The notes beneath the pieces were generated by a model that was not told the DNA's origin, ran no database searches, and saw only the letters and a list, made by a program, of their open reading frames with translations. 64,000 nucleotides of DNA from Stemphylium vesicarium (taxonomy: Eukaryota > Ascomycota > Dothideomycetes > Pleosporales > Pleosporaceae), in NCBI GenBank assembly GCA_004380135.1, contig QXCR01000003.1, forward strand, positions 62,001 through 126,000, given 5' to 3'. The position numbers and the translations under genes were made by a program. Of this stretch, positions 54,050 through 64,000 are shown one piece after another. Numbering within the stretch: the stretch's first letter is position 1; each line of letters begins with the position of its first letter.

Positions 54050-55147
54050 ATGACTGAATACGCCCAATTCCAACAATCCCATCACGGGCACGCGCCCGCA
54101 CACATGCCAAATTATGGCAGCGGGCAAAGTCCTGCGGGAGGGAATCCATCCATCACCTCGCCCACCCAGCAGCAGATGCAGCAGTTCCAGCAAACATCGC
54201 CGATACTCCCATCGCAGGGCTATGGTGGCGCACCGCATCCCCAACATCCTCAGCATCATCAACAGATGAACTACCCCCCGCAGCAGTACATGGCTAATAT
54301 GCAAAATCCATACATGGCCTCGCAGCAGCAACAGCAACAACAACAACACCACCAACAGGCGGCGGCCTTGGCCACTGCAGCTGCGGCAGGTCCGGCCGGC
54401 TTCTACGACCAGAGTGCCATGGCAGGTCAACTGGCACAAGATCCGCGCGCATCGCCGCGCATGTCCGTATCCCAAATGAAGAATGACGGGCGCGTTGCCC
54501 CACGGTCCCCGACAAACGTCACCAACGCCATGAACAACGCGCTTCCGTCGCAAGTGCAGATGACCCCAACCCAGATGCAACAACGGCGCATGAGCACGCA
54601 AATCAGTAGCCCTGCCATGCAGCATCCGCAGCCAGTCATGAACCACAGGCCGTCGGTAACTCCCCAGATGGCTCAGCCACCTCAGCACCAACAGTCGCCA
54701 GAGCTCGTGTCCGGAGGCCCGCAAGCCGAGGAGGCACCACTCTACGTGAATGCGAAGCAATTCCACCGAATCCTCAAGAGGCGCCTCGCTAGGCAAAAGC
54801 TTGAGGATGCTCTGAGACTGACCTCCAAGGGCCGCAAGCCGTATCTGCACGAGTCGAGGCATAACCACGCTATGCGCCGCCCACGTGGTCCTGGCGGTCG
54901 TTTCCTGACCGCAGAGGAAGTCGCGGCCATGGACAACGCCGCGAAAGGCGAAGGCGAAGACGGTAACAAGGAGAACGCATCCATGCCGCCCAAGTCTGGA
55001 AGCGCAGGACCTAAGCGCAAGGCATCGTCTACGCAGCTCAAAGGTACCCCTAACATCAAGAAGAACAAGGCGGGTGCCGTACAGCGTCACAGCACTAGCG
55101 AGGAGGAGGAAGAGGAGGATGATGACGATGTTGAAGACGACGGTTAG
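54050..55147 (+). CDS. HAP2: HAP2/NF-YA subunit of the CCAAT-binding complex
   Basis: Single coding exon, 365 residues from the ATG at 54050 (MTEYAQFQQSHHG); the frame extends upstream without a convincing start. The N-terminal half is Gln/Pro/His-rich, including a polyglutamine/histidine run near residue 92. The NF-YA core is at about 229-290. The subunit-association helix is PLYVNAKQFHRILKRRLARQ. It is followed by the DNA-contact part LHESRHNHAMRRPRGPGGRF. The tail is basic, then strongly acidic. The product joins HapC and HapE (NF-YB/YC) and confers CCAAT specificity; with HapX it governs iron starvation genes in filamentous fungi. The gene has a long, probably spliced leader. Confidence 0.95.
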   Translation: MTEYAQFQQSHHGHAPAHMPNYGSGQSPAGGNPSITSPTQQQMQQFQQTSPILPSQGYGGAPHPQHPQHHQQMNYPPQQYMANMQNPYMASQQQQQQQQHHQQAAALATAAAAGPAGFYDQSAMAGQLAQDPRASPRMSVSQMKNDGRVAPRSPTNVTNAMNNALPSQVQMTPTQMQQRRMSTQISSPAMQHPQPVMNHRPSVTPQMAQPPQHQQSPELVSGGPQAEEAPLYVNAKQFHRILKRRLARQKLEDALRLTSKGRKPYLHESRHNHAMRRPRGPGGRFLTAEEVAAMDNAAKGEGEDGNKENASMPPKSGSAGPKRKASSTQLKGTPNIKKNKAGAVQRHSTSEEEEEEDDDDVEDDG

Positions 55148-56230
55148 CCGGGCTTTGTCTCCATGTCCTCTTCTTTTTCTGGGCGGTTCGGCTCCTACAC
55201 TTTTTTAATTTCGACCTTTGATATTTTCGAGACCCACCTTTTCGATTCACGATTTACGAAGCGAGTGCTTTTGGGACATCTGGTTGTCTTGTACGCATGT
55301 TACCCCTGTTGTCAGATTATTGGCACACATTCACACACAAATTGTCTTAGCAACGAGACGGGTGGGATTCGGATTACACATGGTCGGAGCATACGGCACT
55401 CACTTTCTGATGAGCTTATTCGAATGTTGGGGGGGCTTCTGTTATTGCTTATTTGTTTCTCTTACTTAACCTTGTCTGCGGACCTTTTGTGTACATTTCT
55501 TTATCTCTTCTCTCACGACTCCAATACCCACATTCGCTACCTACTTGGCGAGGATACCCATACTACTGGCCAGGAGAGCCAGTGGTTATATTAGAAAGGG
55601 TCTCCTTCATCGGAAGAAAATCAATACCACTTGTTTGATTGCTATCCTTCATGATTACGATTAGCCTTGTCGTGATTTGATATGTGCCTTGCATGTTCCA
55701 TCACATTTCGTGTATTACCAAGCTGTCACGGAGCTGTCAATATCTCATCGTGTTCCCAATTGGCGCTGGTTACTTCTGAGGTTCAGCATGTGCCATGTTA
55801 CCATTGTTGAGCTGGCGGACTTTGGAATTGCAGAAAGGCTTGTCGTTTGCTAGGTAATCCAATTTATGTTGACCGATTTACTAATTGTATGCCGCTAAGA
55901 CTGTTCTTATATTAATCTGAGTGGATACACAGCCTCTAATGCAGTATAGCGAGGCGCGGAAGATGTTGCAATGTGTGGCCGAGTGGCGGATTGGTCATTG
56001 CTAAGTAATTCGCTGCGGAATTGGGTGTGCGGAACGACGCCTCGGTAACCCAGCGCGCGGAGATCTGCATTTGGGTGCGGAGCCTGTGCATACCGGGTAT
56101 GCACACCACTTTGGAGGGTGTTACGATAAGCAACCTTCTCGCGCCTTCCATGTGAAACCTACAATATGGCCTGCGTCCTCGGTCGCACCTGACATTTTTT
56201 TTCTCTTGTCCCTCACACGCCAACGACATC
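55148..56230. other. Intergenic region, no gene supported
   Basis: 1.1 kb covering the HAP2 3' end and the MFS permease promoter. Frames up to 143 codons in the first part (55163-55594) lie in the probable 3' untranslated region and lack any domain. Confidence 0.45.
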
Positions 56231-57762
56231 ATGACGAAGAGCCTGCCCAGCCATTGCTCAGAAGAGGAATCGGTTCGCGAAGTCCAAACCGACGAAGAAG
56301 AAGAGCAGGAAGCTATTATTCGGAACGACAGAGACGAGATTGAAGAAGAATGGCGCAGCAGTGTTCGCTTGAAAGTCGACCTCCGTCTCTGCAGCATCGC
56401 GGGTATATTGTGTTCCCTCAACCTTCTGGATAGCGGCGTCATCTCCAGCGCCTCGGTCACATCCATGCTCAGCGACCTGGAACTCGACGTCGGCAACCGC
56501 TACTCAGTATCCATCTTCATCTTCACCATTGCGAGTATCGCATTCCAGCTGCCTTCGACGATTGCAGTGCGGACGTTTGGACCGCGGATCTGGTTCGCCT
56601 TCATCACGTGTTGTTTCGGGCTTGTCACTATATGCACAGCTTTTGTGACGACTTGGCGGCAGATGATTGCGCTGCGCATTCTCCTGGGTATTGCCATGTC
56701 GGGCATTTATCCTGGGTTGACGTACCTTATTTCGACTTGGTATACGCGGAAAGAGCAGCAGCTGAGGTTTGCGCTGATGCAGAGTGGGGAGGTGATTGTG
56801 TTGGCGACGGGGGGCATCGTCAACTATGGTCTCAATCGGCTTGATGGCACATATCTCAAAGGATGGCAGTGGATGGTAAGTTTTGAAATGTTTCAAGCAC
56901 ATGTGAGATACGAACTGACTTTATATCTTCATCTATACAGTTTGTCGTCCAGGGTAGTATTACTGCCTTCATCGGCATCCTAACGTATTGGTGGATGGTG
57001 GATTTCCCTGAGCGCGCACACGAATCCTTTTACTTCCTATCACCCCACGAGAGCGCTTTGGCGTCGTCTCGAATTGAGAAGGACCGCGGTGACGTAGAAC
57101 CCGATCCGTTCGCATGGAGCAAAATCTTCGTACACGCCAAGGACCCAAAGGTCTATGGATTCTGTGTGCTGTATTTCCTGCAAAACGTTGTTTCGACATC
57201 GCTGGGATACTTTCTCCCAATCATCCTCCAGGGCGGCATGGGCTTCAGCTCCGGCAAATCCATCTTGCTCTCCGCGCCACCGTACTACTATGCTGTTCTT
57301 CCGGCTATCCTGTCATCACTGGTTGGCGACAAGTTTCAGTTACGAGGACCAATCATAGTCTTCAACTGTCTATCACTGATTGTTGGTTTCGGCATGCTTG
57401 GGTTTTCGAGCCAAGTCACAGTAAGATATATTGGGACGTATCTCGCGACGGGGGCGTACGTGGCCAATTGGGCAGCAATGGCCACCTATCAGGCGAACAA
57501 TATTGTGGGGCAATGGAAGAGGGTGTTTACGGCCGCGATAGTCACGGCGTTCAATGGCGCAGGAGGTATTGCTGGAAGTTTCATTGTCAGACAGCCCGAA
57601 AGCCCAAGGTATATGACCGCGGTCTGGGTGAGTATCGGCAGTCATATTCTTATCATTGGGTTGATCGGTTTGTTCTCGATTCACTTTTACATTGCGAACC
57701 AGAGTCAAAGCAAGGGGAAACGCAGGTTGGAAGGCACGGATGGGTTCCGATTCACATATTGA
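56231..57762 (+). CDS. MFS permease, anion:cation symporter (allantoate/Dal5-like) family
   Basis: Two exons (56231-56875, 56941-57762), 488 residues. A charged, acidic N-terminal tail of about 50 residues precedes roughly twelve membrane segments. Dal5-type landmarks are LLDSGVISSASVTSMLSDLEL, NRYSVSIFIFTIASIAFQLPS, ALRILLGIAMSGIYPGLTYLI and STWYTRKEQQLRFALMQSG. After the central loop come FPERAHESFYFLSPHE and the second half, TYQANNIVGQWKR among them. Family members import organic anions such as allantoate, nicotinate, pantothenate or biotin precursors. The exact substrate cannot be read from sequence. No pathway genes are adjacent. Confidence 0.88.
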
Positions 57763-58360
57763 GAAATATGCATGCAGAGGGCTAATGAGGGTCTGTCGCA
57801 CGTCATGGAACCAAAATAACGTAGGCTAGCAATCTTATCTCGGTAGCCCAAGTTTCAGTTGCATTCGGCCTGCAGGATTTTCTTGTCTATTGAATGGTCA
57901 ACCCAAAAGACTGCTAGAGAGGTCGGGCGAGCATGGGAGCAAAGCGGGTTGACGTCGGTGTGGGGACCTGGCTGGGCAAGGCGGATTCAATGCTGGCTCG
58001 TGCTGCGCGGCTCACCAGCATCGACGACCCAACTTCCAACCAATCTGTCTCACGTCTCCCGGCTGTACAGCACGAGCATCCCCGCATTCCCGGTTGCTCG
58101 TTTCCAGCATCATCTTCCCCTTCTATTATAACCCCCAAACTCTTGTTCCTCTGCTTCTCCACGCAGCGGCCGCCGATTCAGGCAGCGCTCAGCAGCTTCC
58201 CCCTGTCCCCCCCCAGCTGGCCCCTTCGAACGGCAACAGCAACCCCCGTAGCCCTCCGCCGAGCATATGCGCATCACTGCCCACCGTCTACGCTCTTGAG
58301 CCTGCTTTTCGACCAACTATAGACGCTTTCTGAGGCTGCGCCGCGCCTCTTACCGTCGCA
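57763..58360. promoter_or_regulatory. SLA1 promoter and leader region
   Basis: 598 bp between the permease stop and the SLA1 ATG. The last 250 bp are strongly C-rich (for example CCCCCTGTCCCCCCCCAGCTGGCCCC, in two runs around 58200-58225), as in leaders of other housekeeping genes here. An in-leader intron ending at the CCCCAG is possible but not shown. Confidence 0.35.
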
Positions 58361-61300
58361 ATGGTCTTCTTGGGCATATACCGCGCCCTGTACGACTACG
58401 AGGCCCAGAGCAGCAATGAGATTACGTTGAACGAGGGCGATGTCTTGATGGTGCTGGAGAAGTCTACAGATGATGCCTGGTGGACAGCGAAGAAAAAGGG
58501 CACTGCAGAGGACGAAGAGGAGCCCGAGGGCTTGATCCCGAACAATTACATTGAAGAGGTAAGCTGCGCACTTGATACCCAATGGGCATCTCGGCCTGTA
58601 ATGCATAGTATAAGCGCATGATTGACCATGTACGCAGGCCGCTCCTGTCGCGCAAGCAAAAGCCCTCTTCGACTACGACCGTCAGACGGACGAAGAACTG
58701 TCCTTTAAGGAAGACGCACTCCTCGATGTCTACGACACCACGGACCCCGACTGGACATTAGTAGGGGTAGATCACGACTATGGCTTTGCGCCCGCCAACT
58801 ACATCGAGCTCATCAAGGGCGGAGCTGGCGCAGCGCCGGCCGTGGCATCACCGACGCTGCCGAGTCGCCCGCCCATGCCAGCAACGACCGACTCCTTTGA
58901 CGACTCCCAGCCGCCTACGCCCGACAGCCCTCCGCGACCGAGCCCAGCCACTGCTCTAGCCAGCATCATAAAGGAAAAGACGCAAGAGACTGCGCCACGG
59001 TCGACCATCTCCCCCCCACCCAATGTCAGCGCGCCTCCCAAACGACGCGTACAGTTCACACCCGAGGAGTCCGACGAAGAAATACCGCCACCTCGTCTTC
59101 CCCAGCGGCCAGAATCCGAGCTCTACTCGCCTCCACCTACCCAATATGCGCACACTCGGTCTCCGTCACCTCCCGTCCGATCGCCTCCCCCTCGAAGCGT
59201 CACATTCGACCAGTATGACCCTCCAAGCAGGGAAGAGCACCCTGCGACCCCAATGTCGGGCTCGGGATACCACCTTTACAATATCTATGAGTACATCACT
59301 CAGCCTGGCAAGAACAAGAAGATGCCAATAACGCTGGGTGTCAATATCCCAAAGGGCATGGTCATGATTGCGCCAGAAAAGTCACGCGACGGGCCGCAGC
59401 AGGAATGGAGCGCCGACAAGATGGAGTACTACTCGCAAGAAGGCAAGCACATTTTCATGGAGCTCAAGCAGCCAAGCAAGAGTGTCGATTTCCACTGCGG
59501 AGCCAAAGACACCGCCTCGGAAATCATGTTGGCTCTTGGTGAGCTTGCAGGAGCTGCCAAGAGCGCAGGACTGCGGGAAGTGCTCGCCGCCGGTTCCGGA
59601 AGCTCCAATGTACAGAAGAAGGGAGTCATGCTATTCGACTTCATGGCACAGGGCGACGATGAGGTAACCGTCGGACTCGGCGACGAGATTCTAGTGCTCG
59701 ATGATTCCGCCAGCGATGAATGGTGGAAAGTTAGGCGGCTGAAGAACGGCAAAGAAGGTGTCGTACCAGCTAACTACGTCGAGATCACAGAAACTATCCC
59801 CGTACACGCTCCTGCGGCCGCCGTGGCTCGATCCGGTACCAACGCTGGTCGGTCTGTAGTCGAACAGAACAGGCGGGAGGAGGAAGAGCTCGCTCGTCAG
59901 GCCTCAAGACGGAAGAGGCCCGAAAGTGAGGCAAGGAACGATCAGGTAGGCCCTGGCCTGCACTTGCCTTCGCGTAACTCTAGCCTTATGCAAACAAATA
60001 TTGACCATCGTCGTACTTCACAGAGATCAAGCAAGCGCGAAAGCTCCTCCAAGGACTCGGGTTCCAAATCTACGTCCAAGCCAAGTGAGTATATCCGAAG
60101 CGATTGCCTGCAAAATGCTGACTCGAGTTCGCTAGACTCCGCCAAAGTGCGCACATGGACCGACCGATCCGGCTCGTTCAAGGTTGAAGCAGAGTTCATC
60201 CTCATCAAGGATGGCAAGATTCACCTGCACAAAGTTAACGGCGTAAAGATCGCAGTGCCCGTTACCAAGATGTCCGTCGAAGACCTCGAATACGTCGAGA
60301 ATGTTACAGGCGAATCTCTGGATGACGACAAGCCCTTGTCTGATTTGAAGAGGAAGAGTACACAGAGGCAGCGACCGAATGAGTCAGGCACACGTTCTCC
60401 GACCGGCATATCGGTTGAGAAGAAGCCCGAGTACGACTGGTTCGATTTCTTCCTCAAGTGTGGTGTCAACCCGCAGATATGCGAACGCTATGCACGAGCC
60501 TTTGTCAAGGATGAAATGACCGAGGAGAACATTCCAGATATCACCCCAGGCCTTTTGCGTACTTTGGGTCTCAAGGAGGGTGATATTCTCCGCGTAACCA
60601 AGCATGTAGATGCGCAGTTCGGAAGTGACAAGCAAAATGTCAACTCCGCGGGAGACGGTGGTGAGGGAGGCTCTGGTGGACTGTTCTCTGGCCCTGGAGG
60701 TGCGCTCAGGAACAACACCCGCAAGGGACGCCCTGCGCCTCCTGTAGAGACCAACGATGTCGTGGATCCAAAGGCGTTTGAGCGCAAGTCCGACGACGCC
60801 GGCAAGAAGCCTGTAGACGGAACACCAACGCCACTAGCCTCCGCACCTGCACCAGACTCGAAGACAAATGGATTCGAGGACAACGCCTGGGATGTCAAGC
60901 CATCAAAGTCTACACCGGCGTCTCCGCCTCCAGCGCAAGCGGCGCCACCCGCTGTAAAGCCACCCCAATTGACTGGATCTATGGGCGAACTCTCCCTCTT
61001 AGACATGCCTGCGCTCAAGCCGGAGGAGATTGCTCAGCCAACACCTTCTGCGCCTGCTCCACAACCTGCTCAAGCACCTGCCCAACAGCCGCCTGCCCCT
61101 CAGCAACAATCACAGCCGACTGGAGCCACCCCGACCCTGTTCGAGCAGGTTGCAGCTATCAAGGCCTTGACTCAACCCCAGAACATGGCCCCACCACGCA
61201 TGCGTCCACAAGCTCCTCAGCAACAGGGTCCTGGCGGTCTGATCGCTCCCCCACCGCAAAGATCATCTTCAGCGCCACAGAACCCGCAACAGAGTGCCTT

Positions 61301-62022
61301 TGGTCCCCCACCACCTCTGCAACCCCAGCTCACTGGCTACAACCCCAACATGATGGCCCAGAACTCTGGCCAAGGGCAAGGAATGCAAGGCATGCAACCA
61401 CAAATGACCGGCTTCCCCCAGCAGAACGGCGGCTATGGTTTCCAGCAAAATGGCATGATGCCGCAACCCACTGGCTACAACCCCATGTTGCCACCCCAGC
61501 AACAGCCCATGCAGACCGGCTTCGCTCCCTTCCAGCAATCCCAGCCTACAGGCTTCCAACAGCCCATGCAGACAGGCTACCAGCAGCAGCAACCGCACTT
61601 CACCCAAGGCTTCGGGAACGGCAGTCCCTTCGCCGATCCACCACGCGCTCCTTACCAACCCCTCCAGGCCCAACCCACGGGCTACAACTCCTTCCAGCCC
61701 TCGCCGCTTAACCCACAAGCTACGGGCGTCAACCGTTTCCTGCCTCCGGCTCTAATGCCGCAGCCTACGGGCTTTGGTCAGACTCCGCCGCCTGTACCAC
61801 CCATGCCACCCATGCCCTCACACACCCCACAACCGTTGGTGCCGCAGAAGACGGGCCCGCCGCCTAGTATCAAGTTCGGTGTTCAGCCTGCGAAGAAGTT
61901 GACGGCTCAACCCACGGGTAGGGCGAACTTGGCTAATGCTAGTACGTTTTTATCTTCACCTCTATCTACGACGTTGTTTGCTAACTTATTTTATAGCTCC
62001 TCAAAATCCCTTTGGCTTCTAA
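58361..62022 (+). CDS. SLA1: Endocytic adaptor Sla1 (three SH3, SHD1, SHD2, LxxQxTG repeats)
   Basis: Three exons (58361-58558, 58638-61941, 61997-62022), 1175 residues. Exon 1 encodes exactly the first SH3 (GIYRALYDYEAQSSNEITL...GLIPNNYIEE). SH3-2 follows (AKALFDYDRQTDEELSF...GFAPANYIEL). SH3-3 is at about 391-450 (KGVMLFDFMAQGDDEVTV...GVVPANYVEI). SHD1 (about 567-625, VRTWTDRSGSFKVEAEFI) binds NPFxD sorting signals. SHD2, a SAM-like module (about 663-730, YDWFDFFLKCGVNPQICERY), binds clathrin adaptors. The Gln/Pro-rich C-terminus (about 960-1155) carries many Q-x-TG repeats, the Prk1/Ark1 phosphorylation type. The last 26-nt exon completes a terminal PQNPFGF, an EH-domain ligand. Without that exon the frame runs into a hydrophobic nonsense tail, which confirms the splice. 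Confidence 0.95.
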
Positions 62023-64000
62023 AAGACGAAGGCCTGCGGTTTTGGTGTTCGTGTTGTTGTTTGTGGCTATGTGTGGCTGTTGATGGAAATGGGTGTATCA
62101 TCATACTTTTTCCCTGTTCCGTTTTCGCCGACTTGTTGCTTTGCGCCTCCTTTTTTGCTTAGGGTTGAGGCGCGCAGGAACCTTTAATTCTACTTGTTCT
62201 TTACTACAACTACTCGTCGCGATTTGCTCTGTGTAAGCATGTAAGCTGTACATAAAACGCGCACTACTTTTTTCTTTGCCATGGTCACTTGCCAGGGGTT
62301 TTTCTTTCGGACTGTTTTGTTGGAATGGAGAGGGATGAGTGGGTTTAGCATTTCTTTGTGGGGTTGGACGTGTACGGAAGTAAGGGGGCATAGCATAGCA
62401 CATCCTTTTCTTTCTTTCTTCATATAGGCACCTATTAACACATTGGCTTTACCTTCACTCTTTACTTCTTGGTCTTACTCGTGCTCTTGTTGTCTGACAC
62501 TTGCTCGAATCATCTTACCATTCGATGAACAGGTTCGCCATGCGTTGCAAACGCAAGTATACACGGGGCGTGTGCTGGGGCGGACGAGCTTTTGAAGTAC
62601 GACCAGGGCCCATGAGGTATGGCGTATGGGCGAGATCGCTTAGTCCATTTAAGATCACTAATGCTCCAACGATTTCACATTTACTACCGAGGTCCTACAC
62701 GTTGGCCGTCGCAGTACGAATCCAGCTTTTCAAACGTCTTCCAAGGACAGGAAATGATTGGATGCATGTACTCGGCAAATGCCAAACCCCACAGTGTCAC
62801 ACGCGATGAGGAGAGGAACGCAGACGCACTGACCGAGCGACGCAAGACTGACGATCCCCGTTTCTTTTCTCTTTTAGGTTGAGAGTGCTGTTTCGCGTTC
62901 AAACATGTGACATGGAAATAAAGTTCCTGGGGTATACGAAGAGGTTATTTGAAATGAGGTCGGGGTGGAGTCTTTCCATGTAGATCAACTCGAAAGACGT
63001 CCTGCGGCCGAGGCAGTAAGTCGCATGTGAACAGCAATGTCGGCAAAGAAGAAAAAAAGATATCGGAATGTGAAGGTCGGAAGATGAAGTTGCTATTAGC
63101 ACGCTGGAAGCGACTATGATGGTCGGCTGGCTGTAGTACTTGCCATGAATCTTATTCTGCCACTGGCAAAAGTATCGAGCGTTACATACTAAACGTTGCG
63201 CCTTTCAACGGCGCACATATTCGCGCGCAATCGCATATAGCCATGGAATTGCCAAAAGGGGGTGGGACTGACCTCGTCGAGCCTCAATGTGCAAAGATAG
63301 TCTGCAGAAACGAAAGGAAGCTGCAACGGATCAGGAAGCCTACGTTGTCGATATGTACGCGCATATAGAACGTTTTTGGCTAGTCAGCCCAAGTGCCATA
63401 TCCCATTCTGTACCATTGTACCGTGGTGATCAGGCGCTGGCAGTATTGCCGATGCGTGGTGCCGGTGGTTGACCGTTTGGTACAGGACTACCGAAGCGAT
63501 CGACCCGCACGGATCCGGATGTTAGTTACACCAAAAAAGGATGCCACGGAGATGGTTATTGCCGTGAGTTCGTCTAGAAGGGCAATTGCCGATGCCTGTG
63601 TTGGCCGCTTGGGTGCATGCGTAATGTGCTGTCATCCAAAGTTTGTTTGCCGAAACTTTGGCTAGTTGCTCGAGGTGCGGCCCGGTGTCGAACATGAGGG
63701 TAGGCATGTGTGGCTGGTGGGAGGGAGGGAGGGGGAGGAGCAAAGAGTCATGGCCCAAGTGGACTGCAGACATATATCCACAGCGATATATCGGAATGTT
63801 TGCCTCAAGGAAGGGGTGGAGACTTTGCTATAGTATTGCTGTTTGAATCAGTGGTTGTGAAGATATTCTGTTGGCCTCGAGGGATCGTCGCCTCGTTTGA
63901 CGCCATTAGTCGGTAGATGCCGTTAACTAAAAGCTTAGCTGTCGTAATGGTACCCAGGCGCTGGATCCTACAAAGAAAACACTTGGTTTGAGGTTAGAAT
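62023..64000. other. Right-edge stretch without a supported gene
   Basis: The first 400 bp are probably the SLA1 3' untranslated region (T-rich). The remainder has frames of at most about 102 codons with no domain, and no tRNA or repeat family recognised by eye. Confidence 0.45.

Noticed and set aside
54011..55090. 359-codon minus-strand frame
   Set aside because: Shadow of HAP2; its His/Leu/Arg-rich translation results from the Gln/Pro-rich sense codons and shows no domain.
1..64000. tRNA, rRNA or CRISPR elements
   Set aside because: No convincing cloverleaf with A and B boxes, no rRNA text and no spaced direct repeats were found by eye. A tRNAscan run would settle the tRNA question.

Overview
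This is about 64 kb of nuclear DNA from a filamentous ascomycete, most likely a dothideomycete of the order Pleosporales. The evidence is short (about 45-120 bp) GT..AG introns, compact divergent gene pairs, and family types typical of that group: a NACHT/ankyrin gene with the N-terminus seen in Pleosporales, a DUF7730-like F-box relative, an FSH1-type hydrolase and a small cysteine-rich secreted protein. The order is an inference from protein style, not from a search. No CRISPR array, plasmid function, rRNA or intact transposon was seen.

Layout. 0-8 kb: an FSH1-family serine hydrolase (-), then a large decayed NACHT-ankyrin (NLR-like) gene (+) with many stops and frameshifts, including a 29-bp tandem duplication. 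8-10 kb: no gene. 10-26 kb: dense housekeeping block with Grx4-type monothiol glutaredoxin (-), RPF2 (+), MMS19 (-), MTD1 (+), a 1522-residue F-box protein (-) and ABP1 (+). 26-36 kb: lineage-specific and secreted genes, namely a membrane-anchored coiled-coil protein, a BTB protein with an internal TGA, an unknown protein, a secreted yellow/MRJP-like propeller, a secreted tannase/feruloyl esterase and an F-box-like protein. 37-45 kb: a CYSTM-type protein (-), a DEP1/Sds3-type Rpd3L subunit (-) and NOP12 (+). 45-48 kb: a decayed protein kinase (+) and a six-cysteine secreted effector-like protein with a 15-nt microexon (-). 48-54 kb: long gene-free tract ending in the likely leader of HAP2/NF-YA (+). 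56-62 kb: a Dal5-type MFS permease (+) and SLA1 (+). 62-64 kb: nothing supported.

How the genes relate. Grx4 and MMS19, both in iron/Fe-S metabolism, lie within 6 kb with RPF2 between them. The Grx4/RPF2 promoter carries a match to the iron-GATA motif ATCWGATAA. ABP1 and SLA1 are both cortical actin-patch (endocytosis) proteins. RPF2 and NOP12 are both 60S ribosome biogenesis factors. Four pairs are divergent with short shared promoters: Grx4/RPF2, MMS19/MTD1, F-box/ABP1 and DEP1/NOP12.

Three genes of expanding, fast-evolving families (NACHT-ankyrin, BTB, kinase) carry lesions while the housekeeping genes between them are clean. Splice sites were assigned by eye from GT/AG, reading-frame continuity and family resemblance. 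No alignment or expression data were available.
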